A stretch of DNA of 26,427 bases from Chara braunii. Its lineage: Eukaryota > Streptophyta > Charophyceae > Charales > Characeae. Under the pieces are notes generated by a model. That model ran no database searches. It was not told the origin of the DNA and worked only from the letters and a program-made list of their open reading frames with translations. Positions within the stretch are counted from its first letter, which is position 1. Each line of letters starts with the position of its first letter. Location of the stretch: the NCBI GenBank assembly GCA_003427395.1, contig BFEA01000020.1, positions 3,692,803-3,719,229 on the forward strand, given 5' to 3'. Below are positions 1-8,277 of the stretch, in pieces. Both the position numbers and the translations under genes were made by a program.

Positions 1-97
1 TGCCCAAGTCGACCATACTACCCATGAAGGGTTGCACGCCTGCAACATATATTAAGCCACCACTTCATCCGGACCTTCCCCCCCCCCACCCCACCCC

Positions 98-252
98 CTT
101 CCTTCCTTTTAAAGGGCGACAACCTTGAGATAACATCGTGAAACTGACTGGCCCTAGGTAATTCAGGCATGTAAAGTTCATTTGGTTCCATCTGGATTCG
201 AACTTGGGTCTGCATTTCAACACTTTATGGGTGTACCAACTGAGCTAGGCCC
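98..252 (-). mobile_element. tRNA-derived SINE, family 1, copy a
   Basis: The minus strand begins GGGCCTAGCTCAGTTGGTAC (A-box region) and continues to AAGTTCGAATCC (B box), which is a tRNA-like head without a proper anticodon arm. The body that follows (GAATTACCTAGGGCCAGTCA, then ATGTTATCTCAAGGTTGTC) matches the plus-strand copy at 24275, so the whole unit is a dispersed SINE. The 3' end is not exact. Confidence 0.72.
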
Positions 253-724
253 GTTGGTATCTGGACCTATTTTGACAACCCAGAAGTTGCAATTCCCTCA
301 TGGGGCTAGAATCATAAGTGCCGCTCTGCAGAAAAATAATTGTGGTGCCATTCCCCCACCCGCGGGACTTCTACCAGGCCTTTGGCCCGGTACTCGTAGA
401 CGAACCATCATTCCAACGGCCCGTGAACTTGTTCATTTTTATTGTCTACAAGTACCACGCCAAAATCTACAGTGCGCAGTCCAGCGGAGGTTAAGTGGGG
501 ACCGAAGGGGGTGGGAGTACCATAATTAATTTTCCTCGCAGCGGCACTGTGCTCTTTAGGCTCGGGGAAATGCCACTTTTGGTTTGTCAAAAAAAACGAT
601 CGCAATGTAGAGGGTTCTTCAGTGTGATATCTGTCCACGAAGTCTCTTGATGAACAGTGGTACGCCTGCGCCAAAAACATTGCTTATGCGTATAGCTCGT
701 AAAAGTGCCTACGTACGATACGTC

Positions 725-782
725 GAAGCATTCTGCGACGAGGAGGCAGAGGAAGGAAAGTGCTTTCGTCGTAGAATGCTTC
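725..782. repeat. 17-bp perfect hairpin
   Basis: GAAGCATTCTGCGACGA (725-741) and TCGTCGTAGAATGCTTC (766-782) pair with one internal mismatch around a 24-base purine-rich loop. Possibly a tiny foldback element. Confidence 0.7.
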
Positions 783-964
783 TATACCCTTTGCTCAAAT
801 AGTACACATGCCTCTGCCAGACTGCCACAAAGCCTGTTGGAGGCTTGGAGCGTAATGAATCAATAGTGGTACAGCTGCCCCAAAGAAATTGCTGCTGTAA
901 ATACGAATCACTCGCCGGAACCTACAATACGAAAAGAACTAGAACACACCTCAAACAGACTTTG

Positions 965-968
<4 letters not shown>

Positions 969-1009
<41 letters not shown>
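969..1009. repeat. (CT)n microsatellite
   Basis: About 20 uninterrupted CT units. The rest of 253-1148 shows only the 725-782 hairpin and no gene. Confidence 0.95.
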
Positions 1010-1012
<3 letters not shown>

Positions 1013-1148
1013 GATGACAATGGAACAAAGGCGAAGGGTGGGAAGAGGAAGAGAACTAAAGAAGACAAGAACACATTCTCCAACAGGTGACCAAGGTCAG
1101 TGCATTCTAAACGGATACACGTGTGCTCGATCTTTCAGGAAATTCTTA

Positions 1149-1352
1149 TTAAAGCACTAGTGTACCTTCATCGTTTTGGAAAATAGCGGGCCTCCGACCT
1201 TTCAGGTGGGCCGAAACGAAACGAAACGACGGCCGCCGATTAGATTTTCTTATCAATGACAGCTGTCATCGGGCCCGGCCTCCGAATTCTTCGGGAATCA
1301 GCGTTTTCCCTCATTTCTGAAGCGACAAAGGTACTACCGGTAGTGGTTTAAA
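1149..1352. mobile_element. TTAA-bounded inverted-repeat element, copy A1
   Basis: Left end TTAAAGCACTAGTGTACCTT and right end GGTACTACCGGTAGTGGTTTAA are imperfect inverted repeats. The interior (GGAAAATAGCGGGCCTCCGA, ACGACGGCCGCCGATTAGA, TCATCGGGCCCGGCCTCCGA) matches copy A3. No coding capacity. It shares its right-hand TTTAAA with copy A2. Confidence 0.72.
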
Positions 1353-1631
1353 GCACACCAGTACATGGGCACCTGGGCCACGGGCCTGACAGCTCGAAAC
1401 CTGGAAGCGCGAAAAGAAAATGCGACGGCCGATCCAATTTATCTACCGCAGGCCCAGCGTTCGACGATTCGGCCTCGTTTTCCAATTTATCTACCGCAGG
1501 CCCAGCGTTCGACGATTCGGCCTCGTTTTCCAATTTATCAACGGCAGGCCCAGCGTTCGACAATTCGCCCTCGTTTTCTTGCGGCAACACGTTTCGGTCT
1601 GCAAGGGTGGGGCCATGTACTGGTGGTTTAC
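1348..1631. mobile_element. TTAA-bounded inverted-repeat element, copy A2
   Basis: Left end TTAAAGCACACCAGTACATG and right end CATGTACTGGTGGTTTA are inverted repeats. The interior matches A5 (GGGCACCTGGGCC, GGCCCAGCGTT). It contains three tandem 48-bp units. The open frames of 90-117 codons here come from the repeat, whose length is a multiple of three. Confidence 0.72.
1434..1577. repeat. Three tandem 48-bp units inside element A2
   Basis: Units at 1434-1481, 1482-1529 and 1530-1577, each beginning CCAATTTATC and containing GGCCCAGCGTTCGAC. The first two are identical; the third differs at several positions. Confidence 0.9.
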
Positions 1632-1782
1632 TAGAAGGGTGGGCCCAGCCATTTTCTTTCTGATGAGAACCTTTCATTGCTTTCAAATTTAAAGATCTCA
1701 AGCTAAAATTAGTCTGGGGAAAAAAAAAAGAAAGTCTGGAATGATGACTCTAATCATCGGAACTCGGCTCGTAGAAGTGAAG

Positions 1783-1850
1783 TAGAGTCTTGAATTCTTT
1801 TCTTTTTTTTTCTTTTTTTTCTTTTTTTGGGGGGGGGGGGGGGGGGGGNC

Positions 1851-1882
<32 letters not shown>

Positions 1883-1920
1883 ACAGATATCCCGAAGGAC
1901 TGACTAGAGTCTTGAATTCT
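1783..1920 (-). pseudogene. U6 snRNA retropseudogene U6-1 with 16-bp target-site duplication
   Basis: On the minus strand, 1900 down to 1850 reads as the 5' half of U6: GTCCTTCGGGATATC, AAAATTGGAACGATACAGAG, AAGATTAGCATG. It then runs into a C tract (with one N) and an A-rich tail. The perfect 16-bp direct repeat TAGAGTCTTGAATTCT flanks it at 1783-1798 and 1905-1920. This is the signature of reverse transcription with LINE-type insertion. The U6 3' half is missing. Confidence 0.88.
1828..1849. repeat. Poly-G run ending in one N
   Basis: G21 followed by N at 1849, inside the tail of U6-1. The base count is probably unreliable. Confidence 0.9.
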
Positions 1921-2119
1921 ATCCATAAATTGAATTAAATTCTGATATCAACAAACCGAAACAAATGATACAACCATTTGGTCTAGCCAAGCAAGAGCAT
2001 ATTAAACATATAAGGTAGTACATATTCACAGATAACAGTGGAGCTGTGCTTCGTGAGCAGGGTGCGCAAAAAGACGAAAATTGTGCTGGAGGGGTTGAAC
2101 CAGTGGAATAAGTGTGCAC
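1921..2119 (-). other. Possible 3' untranslated region
   Basis: About 200 bases after the candidate TGA. The stretch is T- and TG-rich on the minus strand, free of recognisable repeats, and ends at the target-site duplication of a U6 retrocopy. No perfect AATAAA is visible, only AATTTAATTCAATTTATGG-like A/T-rich sequence, so the polyadenylation site is not defined. Confidence 0.3.
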
Positions 2120-2359
2120 TCATTTTGATGCTGCAGCCAGGTTCATGCTTGCAAACATGAACATAGCACCAATGGGGCCTGGGCTTAACCTGGAAGGACC
2201 TAAGGGAGAACCTAGACTGCGGAGGTGGATGGAAAATAGACAAACCATCATGCCACCAGCCATAGCTGCGTACTGAGCGCCAGGAATAAGCCTCCCGGCC
2301 TGCTGCATACCATAGAATGACGCAGCCGTTGCAGGCGCATAAGCCTCTGTAAAGAACTC
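2120..2359 (-). CDS. AGD14-like: Exon E7: C-terminal region (terminal exon, 3' end uncertain)
   Basis: The acceptor is excellent (TTGGCCTCTTGATGCAG). It joins E6 in phase 0 to give ALPD|EFFTEAYAPATA, the counterpart of the LPEDLFT.SY motif of plant AGD14, followed by SFYGMQQAGRLIPGAQYA. Beyond GGMM the homology fades. As drawn, the frame continues to a TGA at 2120-2122 and would end MNLAAASK. Alternative donors exist at 2246 (ATGATG|GTTTGT, phase 0) and at about 2180 (CCAG|GTTAAG); either would send splicing to an exon further left that I could not find. The AT-rich stretch 1921-2119 would suit a 3' untranslated region. The first 114 nt of the exon are secure; the tail is moderate to low. Confidence 0.65.
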   Translation of the reverse strand, partial: EFFTEAYAPATAASFYGMQQAGRLIPGAQYAAMAGGMMVCLFSIHLRSLGSPLGPSRLSPGPIGAMFMFASMNLAAASK

Positions 2360-3114
2360 CTGCATCAAGAGGCCAAATACAAATAAAAAAATTCATTAAA
2401 TTAAATAATAAATTTAAAAATAAAAAAAAATAAAAAAACAACAACATGTTGTCTTGTATTGTGATTTATTACTCCTTCAGGTCCTCCTCTCAATCCAAAG
2501 CTGTATCGAAAACACATTTCAAGCAATATCTGTGTCCATGCAGTACGCACTGTTTTCACTGCACATCCTTGCAACGGAAAACTACCGCAGACGATCCCAT
2601 GTCGTAAATCGGATTCACTCCGCTCCGCTGTACGTTTCAGTCCCACAGATCATACCACAAAGCTGCGCAAACCCTCGAGAGCCCAAGCAGTACCATCATA
2701 CTACAATGGTATTTAAAAAAAAAAAAAAAAAAAAACAATGGCGCAGATGTCGAACATTGCATAAAAGAGAGCAACAAATCCCATAACCGTGTTCAAAAGA
2801 GAAAGTTACACACCACTCATGCAGGCTGTTGTGGCAGGTTCGTCTGGAGGACCGCCCGCCGGCACCCCTCTCGTATTCTCCGAAGAGAACAGGTGAGGAC
2901 GTACTGGAGTGCGGAATACCTCGTATTCTGGGCCCGCCCGCCTGAGCATCAAGAAAAAAAAGAATCCGAGCAAAGCAAGCTGGAAGTGGAAGTCGCAGGT
3001 AACAGACTCCTCAGGAACTCACAGCCGTCAGAGAGCAGAGTGCAGGATGGAATTGCCCGAAGGCGGGCGTGGGCACCACCAACTCCATTTTTCAGCATTG
3101 GGTCGAGCGAATGG

Positions 3115-3535
3115 ACAAAAAAAACGAAGGAACAAACGAACCAATGGACGAACAACCGCAAAGACGAACGAGCAAATCACAGGACAAAAGAATGAGCGAC
3201 CGACCGACCAAACGAACGAAGAGAACGAAGAGAACGGACGGACAAACGAATGAACGACCGACGAACAAACGAAAGACCGGGCAACCAAACGAACGAATCA
3301 ACCAACCAAAAACAAAACATCACATGAACGGACGTACAGACAAAAACACACATGAATGGACATACAGACAAACCAACGACCGAACAAATGAACAAATGAA
3401 TGAGCACACAGGAAAGGCAATGAAGGAATGAAATAAATGAATGAACCGCTCCCTCGACCACACAAACAGACAAACAGACAAACAAACAAGCAAGCAAACA
3501 AACAAACAAACAAACAAACAAACAAACAAACAAAT
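3115..3535. repeat. Degenerate tetranucleotide array ending in (AAAC)n
   Basis: About 420 bases of four-base periodicity built from GAAC, GACC, GAAT and AAAC variants, ending in a pure (AAAC)n stretch at about 3490-3533. It gives many overlapping spurious frames in both strands. It lies just past the E6 donor. Confidence 0.85.
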
Positions 3536-3572
3536 AGGTGTAGCGTCGCAGTAATGGGTACGTGGAACTTAC

Positions 3573-3718
3573 ATCAGGTAACGCTGGTCTTGAAGATGTC
3601 TGTGCTTGTTGAGCTGTTGGAGACGGAACACTGCGGGCAGAGAGGCTTCTCTGAAGATTCACTCCCTGTGCTTGCTGTTGCACCTGCTGGGGTTGTGACG
3701 GCTGCAAAACCTGCTGAA

Positions 3719-3750
<32 letters not shown>

Positions 3751-3890
3751 GCGGCTGTTTGCTGCTGCTGCTGGGCGGACGTTTGCTGCTGCTGCTGGGT
3801 GGACATTTGCTGCTGTTGCTTCTGCTGCTGCTGCTGCTGCTGTGGTGATGACAATAGGACATTGCGCTGTGCTGCACCAAATGTGTCCCA
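3573..3890 (-). CDS. AGD14-like: Exon E6: poly-glutamine exon
   Basis: 106 codons, phase 0 at both ends. It opens WDTFGAAQRNVLLSSP (a third WxxF motif, directly after the E5 junction), then runs through a long CAG/CAA tract built partly from eight-residue units (MSTQQQQQ, TSAQQQQQ, TAAQQQQQ) and a further Gln run. It ends with LQRSLSARSVPSPT and SSRPALPD. The acceptor is TGTGTTTTTTCAG at 3891 and the donor is CCTGAT|GTAAGT. A U6-snRNA-derived insertion begins about 18 bases upstream of the splice site, and a degenerate tetranucleotide array begins about 35 bases past the donor, so this exon sits in highly repetitive DNA. The glutamine tract is expected to vary in length between alleles. Confidence 0.88.
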
Positions 3891-3915
3891 CTGAAAAAAC
3901 ACAAAAACATCCGTT
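3891..3915 (-). promoter_or_regulatory. 3' splice site of E6 abutting antisense U6 sequence
   Basis: On the minus strand the bases before the exon read TTTTAACGG, then ATGTTTTTGTGTTTTTTCAG. The TTTTAAC belongs to the antisense copy of the U6 5' region (AAAATTGG side) and resembles a branch-point consensus about 24 bases upstream of the AG. The pyrimidine tract corresponds to the probable target-site duplication of the insertion. Branch-point use is inferred. Confidence 0.5.
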
Positions 3916-4004
3916 AAAATTGGAACGATACAGAGATGATTAGCATGGCCCCTGCGCAAAGGAGGAAAACAAAAACAAAAACAAAAAAACAAAAAAAAAA
4001 ACAT
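3903..4004 (+). pseudogene. U6 snRNA-derived retrocopy U6-2
   Basis: Plus strand 3909-3966 contains AAAATTGGAACGATACAGAG, then ATGATTAGCATGGCCCCTGC and GCAAAGGA, which is the central part of U6 with few changes. It is followed by a long (AAAAAC)n/A tail. A short candidate direct repeat, AAAAACAT, flanks it (3903-3910 and 3997-4004). The U6 5' stem is truncated. Its orientation is opposite to the host gene, and it lies next to the E6 acceptor. Confidence 0.82.
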
Positions 4005-4265
4005 GTTGGGGAACATCAGAAAATGTCCACTCGTGCATCAGTAAAGCTCTTCACCACACACAGATTGCAACCTACCTACCCATGACAAACCATCTCTACC
4101 TTGATGCTTTAGACCTTTTTTTTCTTTTTTTCTTTTGATGCTGTAGTCCAATTACAGGCTGACACAAGATTGAAGATTCAAAATTCAAATACTACTTTCA
4201 AGTTTCACCGCAACAGGAAGAGATTGATCATTGTTGTAATTCATCGATATTGAACGAGAGAACGC

Positions 4266-4372
4266 CTACCGTCTTCCCCCGAACACAACGCACCCTCATT
4301 TTGACCGTATCGGACTGGAATGTTCGCTTGTATGCATTCAGAATGAGGGTGCATTATGTTGGGGGAAGACTG
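4266..4372. mobile_element. MITE family B (TACCGTCTTCCCC termini), copy B1
   Basis: Left arm CTACCGTCTTCCCCCGAACA and right arm TGTTGGGGGAAGACTG, with inner arms GCACCCTCATT and AATGAGGGTGC. About 107 bp, nearly all inverted repeat. Copy B2 has the same ends and loop words. Confidence 0.8.
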
Positions 4373-4599
4373 ATGAGGCAAGCGTGTAGCCAACAGACGC
4401 TAAAGAAAACAAAAAAGAAAAGGACGGAGTTACAAATCAAGATTTCAACGCCTGTCGGCTTCAGTCGCAGTGCCGAAGTTTAGCGATGTTCGTGACGACC
4501 TCCGTAATCAGAACGGCAAACAGAGAGAACATTAAGCACCATCACGCTAACCCTGTAAAAATCAGCACACGAAACAGGGCTTCAGCCTACCCAGGGGAC

Positions 4600-4690
4600 A
4601 TGCATACCATTCTTGACTTGCTGGTCTAGAGTTCATATCCCGCTCAGGCCCACACCTGAGACAGAAAACCTCTTTTTTTAAGGCTAATTC
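4600..4690 (+). mobile_element. Possible degenerate tRNA-headed SINE fragment
   Basis: TGGTCTAGAGTTCATATCCC looks like a T-arm with a B box (GTTCATATCC), followed by a T-rich stretch. The A-box half is not convincing. Confidence 0.25.
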
Positions 4691-4727
4691 TTTTTAAGCC
4701 CAAGCAATTCAGGCTAGGAAGATTTTC

Positions 4728-5210
4728 ATGACCGGCCGGTCACCCGGGCATGATGCCTGGGGGGGTCTGACGCCCAGGATACCCGGGCATGGGAAAAAAA
4801 AAAAGAAAGAAAAAAAAAATGGCGGTGGGGGTTTTCCGCGCTCTCAGAGAGGAGCCCAAATCCGGGCTCTCTTCTTTTTTTCAGTGTTGGCACTAAAGGG
4901 GGGCCAAGGGGGGTATAAATTATTTTTAAAGGGCCTAAATGGGTTTGAAGGGGGGTGCCTTGGTGTGATTCGGTCATTTTCTTTTTTGTCTTTAGTTCCG
5001 TGAGGAATTCTGATGTGACCCTCAGCCAAAAGTTGTTTGTATTGCAATTCTACACAACATATTTTTTTTCCAGATTTTGAACTTTGTTTTGTTTTGTTTT
5101 TTTTGTTGTGCTGGGGCTGCCACGGACCCTGCCCGGGGGTCATGCCTGGCTGGTCACCCGGGTGTGTTTTCAGGCACAACTTGGGTGCCCGGGCGCCTGG
5201 GAAAATGGCC
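4728..5210. other. Unclassified GC-rich repeat-like block
   Basis: GGTCACCCGGGCATG near 4738 and GGTCACCCGGGTGTG near 5152, with CCCGGGC words several times at both ends, suggest an element of about 480 bp. I cannot define its termini. Confidence 0.3.
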
Positions 5211-5220
5211 TAGCTTTCAG

Positions 5221-5594
5221 GGCTTTTTTATTTATCATTATAGTATTACGGGGAACCCCGTCGCAGCCAGCGCAACTTCAAGCCTCCAAAGAGGGAACAC
5301 GCGGGGGCTACACCCGACCTGCAGGTGAGCGATACCAGCCAGGGGTCAGCCGGTAGTAGCATCAGGACTGAGCTTCTTCGATGGGCCAGTCCCTGTGCCT
5401 CCCCTCCGGTCCCCTCCCCCTACAAACATCGGCAGTCACCGCTCAATACCGCTCGGGGGAACCAATGGGCTATCTCTACGTGGCGGGTGCCAAGCTTGCC
5501 GAGGATGGTTCTTGAGGGAAGTTGAGGGCAATGGGGACTGAACCCAAGACCTTCTAAATGCCACTTGTGTGCCTTACCAACTGAGCTAGGCCAC
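5221..5594 (-). mobile_element. tRNA-derived SINE, family 2, copy a
   Basis: Minus strand: GGCCTAGCTCAGTTGGTAAG, then AAGTGGCATTTAGAAGGTC and GGGTTCAGTCCCC give an A box and B box. About 300 bases of GC-rich body follow, ending in an A/T-rich tail (TAATGATAAATAAAAAAG). The AAGTGGCATT segment in place of an anticodon arm is shared with copy b. Confidence 0.62.
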
Positions 5595-5744
5595 TGAATA
5601 CCATAAAACATTGTGCCCAACTGCAACTCTGCTTCTTCCAGCAATGCCTGCAACAAAAGGCTAGAAAGAAAGTTTAAGAAACGTTTCCGGGTTTTACTGT
5701 TTTACACCTGTTTTCCATGTCTGTATTTTACTATTTTCCAAGTG

Positions 5745-5746
<2 letters not shown>

Positions 5747-5785
<39 letters not shown>

Positions 5786-5845
5786 GTGTGTGTGTGTGTG
5801 TGTGTGTGTGTCGGTGTGAGAGAGAGAGGTGTGTGTGTGTGTGTG

Positions 5846-5904
<59 letters not shown>

Positions 5905-5925
5905 TGAGAGAGAGAGAGGGAGAGA
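5747..5925. repeat. (GT)n microsatellite interrupted by GA tracts
   Basis: About 180 bases of GT repeats broken by GAGAGA blocks. The Cys/Val and Thr/His frames here are artefacts of the repeat. Confidence 0.95.
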
Positions 5926-6205
5926 GTTGTTGTTGACAGTTAGTGAGGTCTTGAACAATCAACACGATCGAGATTCGACACCAGTTTTTCAGACTTACTG
6001 CCATTCTTGAAAAGGGGTTTGGATCAACAGTCTGCTAGGATTGCATGTGTTGGTGTGAGTAAAGTCTACTACTTTTCTCTCTCAGGGGTATTGCTAACTC
6101 CGGCCGATGTGCTGAGAGTCCTTATCCATCAGTCAAATGCATCCATCAGAACACTCTGGCACAGTCTTGCTTTTCTTGTGTGGAGTTGTGAATAGCAAAC
6201 ATGCC

Positions 6206-6207
<2 letters not shown>

Positions 6208-6252
<45 letters not shown>

Positions 6253-6285
6253 CTCTCTCTCACACACACGCACACGCACACACAC
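6208..6285. repeat. (CA)n/(CT)n microsatellite
   Basis: (CA)n, a short (CT)n, then an interrupted (CA)n. The surrounding 5930-6920 has no recognisable gene or repeat. Confidence 0.95.
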
Positions 6286-6927
6286 ATGCACGAAATCTCT
6301 CATCAATGCTGGAGGATGGGGATCTTGTTCAGAGCTGGAGCACCGCAGTCGAAGAAAATGTCACAGATGGACAGTAGAGAAAGAACACCAGTCAATCAAC
6401 CCGCAAATTTTTCAACCACTTTCTCCTCCCCGCTCCCCCCCGCCCCCCCTCCCCCTCCAAACAAAGCAAGTGGGATCATATGAGAAAGGTCGACAAAGCC
6501 GCGGTAGTACGCGGGGAGGGAAACCGACCCCACCGACCCAGCCAGGAAGTGAACGGCAACAGTCACGAAGAATCGATGGTTCTGGCGTCAAAAACACGTT
6601 GATGTCGTCGCTGGCCACTGCATAAAATAAACCTCTACCAACAAGCGCAATACCGTCCACTCCACTTCCAACAGACTTCACATCAGCCGACTCTTCCTTT
6701 TTTCCCTTTGTTTCCCTCTGAAGGGGTTTGGTTAGACTCTGTAGTGTAATTGTGGTACTTAAAAAATGTATCCAACCATATCACGGTTTGTACTCAGGAT
6801 CTGGTTAACCACAGCTGCATGTGTGTGCTGCTCAGCCACAAGGCAGGAACACCAGGTGATTATCTGATGGAATGAAGCGGACTCAAATAAGATAAGGGGG
6901 TTAGTCCCCTTCTTGTTTGTGCTTTTT

Positions 6928-7025
6928 TAAAACATTATTATTTTTTTATTATTTTTTATCATTATATTATTGTTTGTTTTTATTTCATTATTCTTTTATT
7001 ATTTTATTATCTTTTTATTTATTTT
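6928..7025. repeat. A/T-rich low-complexity tract
   Basis: About 100 bases of TTATTTT-like sequence with almost no G or C. Confidence 0.85.
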
Positions 7026-7084
7026 AACTAAGCTATATTGTTCACTCATATACCTCACACTACCTAAGCTCTTTATCAAAGTCC

Positions 7085-7378
7085 AGTTTTTTGTTGCCAG
7101 TTGTTGCAATTATGGGTTGACATCGACCTCCTCCCGTGTCTAATAAGCACCGCAGCTTTCTTCCTAACCCCAGGAGGTGGATGGGAGAGCAACGCTCCTT
7201 CCAACCCTACCCAGGGTTGGGGGGGGGGGGGGGGGGGGGGCAAGCCAACTATCTCAGCTGGTGAGCCCGTAGTGAGCCGCAGGAGGCTGTGGGGGCTTGA
7301 AACAGAGACCGCAGGGAATCGAACCCGCAATCTCCTCAATGCCACTTTCATGCTCTACCAACCGAGCTCCTAGCGCGG
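7085..7378 (-). mobile_element. tRNA-derived SINE, family 2, copy b
   Basis: The minus-strand head is CTAGGAGCTCGGTTGGTAGA, GCATGAAAGTGGCATTGAGG and GGGTTCGATTCCC. The body carries a C22 run (7219-7240 on the plus strand as G) and ends in an A-rich segment near 7085. The head is close to copy a; the bodies are harder to align by eye. Confidence 0.6.
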
Positions 7379-7526
7379 ACAGTCCCCTTAGAAAATGGGC
7401 TGGGCAAGAAAGAAAACACAAGCATGGTCCTGTGTGACGGCTCTGACGAGACCCTAACTCCGAACCCTAAGCCTGAGAAGCGTTTCTTCTATGAGTTCAG
7501 ACAGTGGAGGCGGTGTCAACCCCTCA

Positions 7527-7617
7527 ATGCACCCCCTCCATGCACCCCCTCCATGCAACCCCTCCATGCACCCCCTCCGTGCACCCCCTCCATGCAACCC
7601 CTCCATGGAGGGGTTGC
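7527..7617. repeat. 13-bp minisatellite ending in a perfect 24-bp palindrome
   Basis: Six units of ATGCACCCCCTCC (variants with AACCCC and a G for A) from 7527 to 7604. The last unit joins its own complement: GCAACCCCTCCA followed by TGGAGGGGTTGC at 7594-7617. It lies 82 bases past the E5 donor in the transcript. Confidence 0.85.
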
Positions 7618-7698
7618 CCTTTAGTACTCCATGGAGGGCGTGCATTGTTCTGCACAATAGGAAGACACAATTAGGATTTGATGTGTGTTTTCACTAAC

Positions 7699-8277
7699 CT
7701 GTTGTGCCTGAGGCTGCATTGGCGTCTGAGCCGGCTGAACTTGGCTTGAGGAGTCGGTGTCAAATGATGCCCATTCATTCTGGCCCTGAGTTGCGACAGT
7801 AACCGAATTCACGGCGTTTGCAGAGTTCATTCCGCCGGCCCACGGTCCATCCCATGCAGCAGACCCATCCGGGCCAACAGCTCCACCCACTGTAGCAGTT
7901 GTAGTAGCCCCAAGAGCAGCACCGGTGCCTGCGGCAGAACCGGCGAAGAGCCCGCGGCCGAAGGAATCGAACTCCCCTCCACCAGCTCCGGGTCCCCCCT
8001 GCGGAGGAGAGACATCAAACGTTGCCCAGCCTGCCGTCGCCGACGATGATGCGACAGAGTTGGCAACGATAAAGGCCCCCCCGTCTTCACTCTGCGGCTG
8101 CGTTGATGTGGCGGCAGGCTCTCCGTCCAGATTGAAGTCGATAAGTGGAATGGAGTTCTTCCTCTTATGGCCTCCTTCACTGTCAGGCCTGCCTGAGTCC
8201 TCACTTCCAGCCACACTCCCAGGTCGCGCTGAGCTCCGTTGATGCTGGGCACGGTTCCCGGAAACACCACCCACACG
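7699..8277 (-). CDS. AGD14-like: Exon E5: Ser/Gly/Ala-rich region with WxxF motifs
   Basis: 193 codons, phase 0 at both ends. I choose the acceptor ACGTATACAG at 8278, which fits the phase-0 end of E4; an alternative in-frame AG lies at about 8242 (GTGCCCAG). The donor is CAACAG|GTTAGT. The protein has a Ser-rich start, then HKRKNSIPLIDFNLDGEP at about residues 37-54, which resembles the SLIDF.D.EP block of plant AGD14. WATFD (about residue 84) and WASFD (about residue 169) are WxxF-type motifs, and FDSFGRGLF lies between them. In other trafficking proteins WxxF(D/E) motifs bind adaptin ear domains; that role here is inference. The rest is Gly/Ala/Thr/Gln-rich and likely disordered. Confidence 0.88.

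Noticed and set aside
184-252. Functional tRNA gene on the minus strand (also 5527-5594, 7320-7378, 24275-24346)
   Set aside because: A and B boxes are present, but the anticodon arm and acceptor stem do not pair, and bodies are shared between copies, so these are SINE heads.
1348-1701. Open frames of 90-117 codons
   Set aside because: They come from a 48-bp (multiple of three) tandem repeat inside transposable element A2.
3177-4016. 279-codon minus-strand frame as a single protein
   Set aside because: Only 3573-3890 is the E6 exon; the rest is a tetranucleotide array and the U6 insertion read through in frame, past a strong GTAAGT donor.
5702-6010. Cys/Val-rich and Thr/His-rich open frames
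   Set aside because: Pure products of the GT microsatellite.
7827-8276. 149-codon minus-strand frame overlapping E5
   Set aside because: The other frame contains the conserved PLIDFNLDGEP and WxxF blocks and fits the splice phases.
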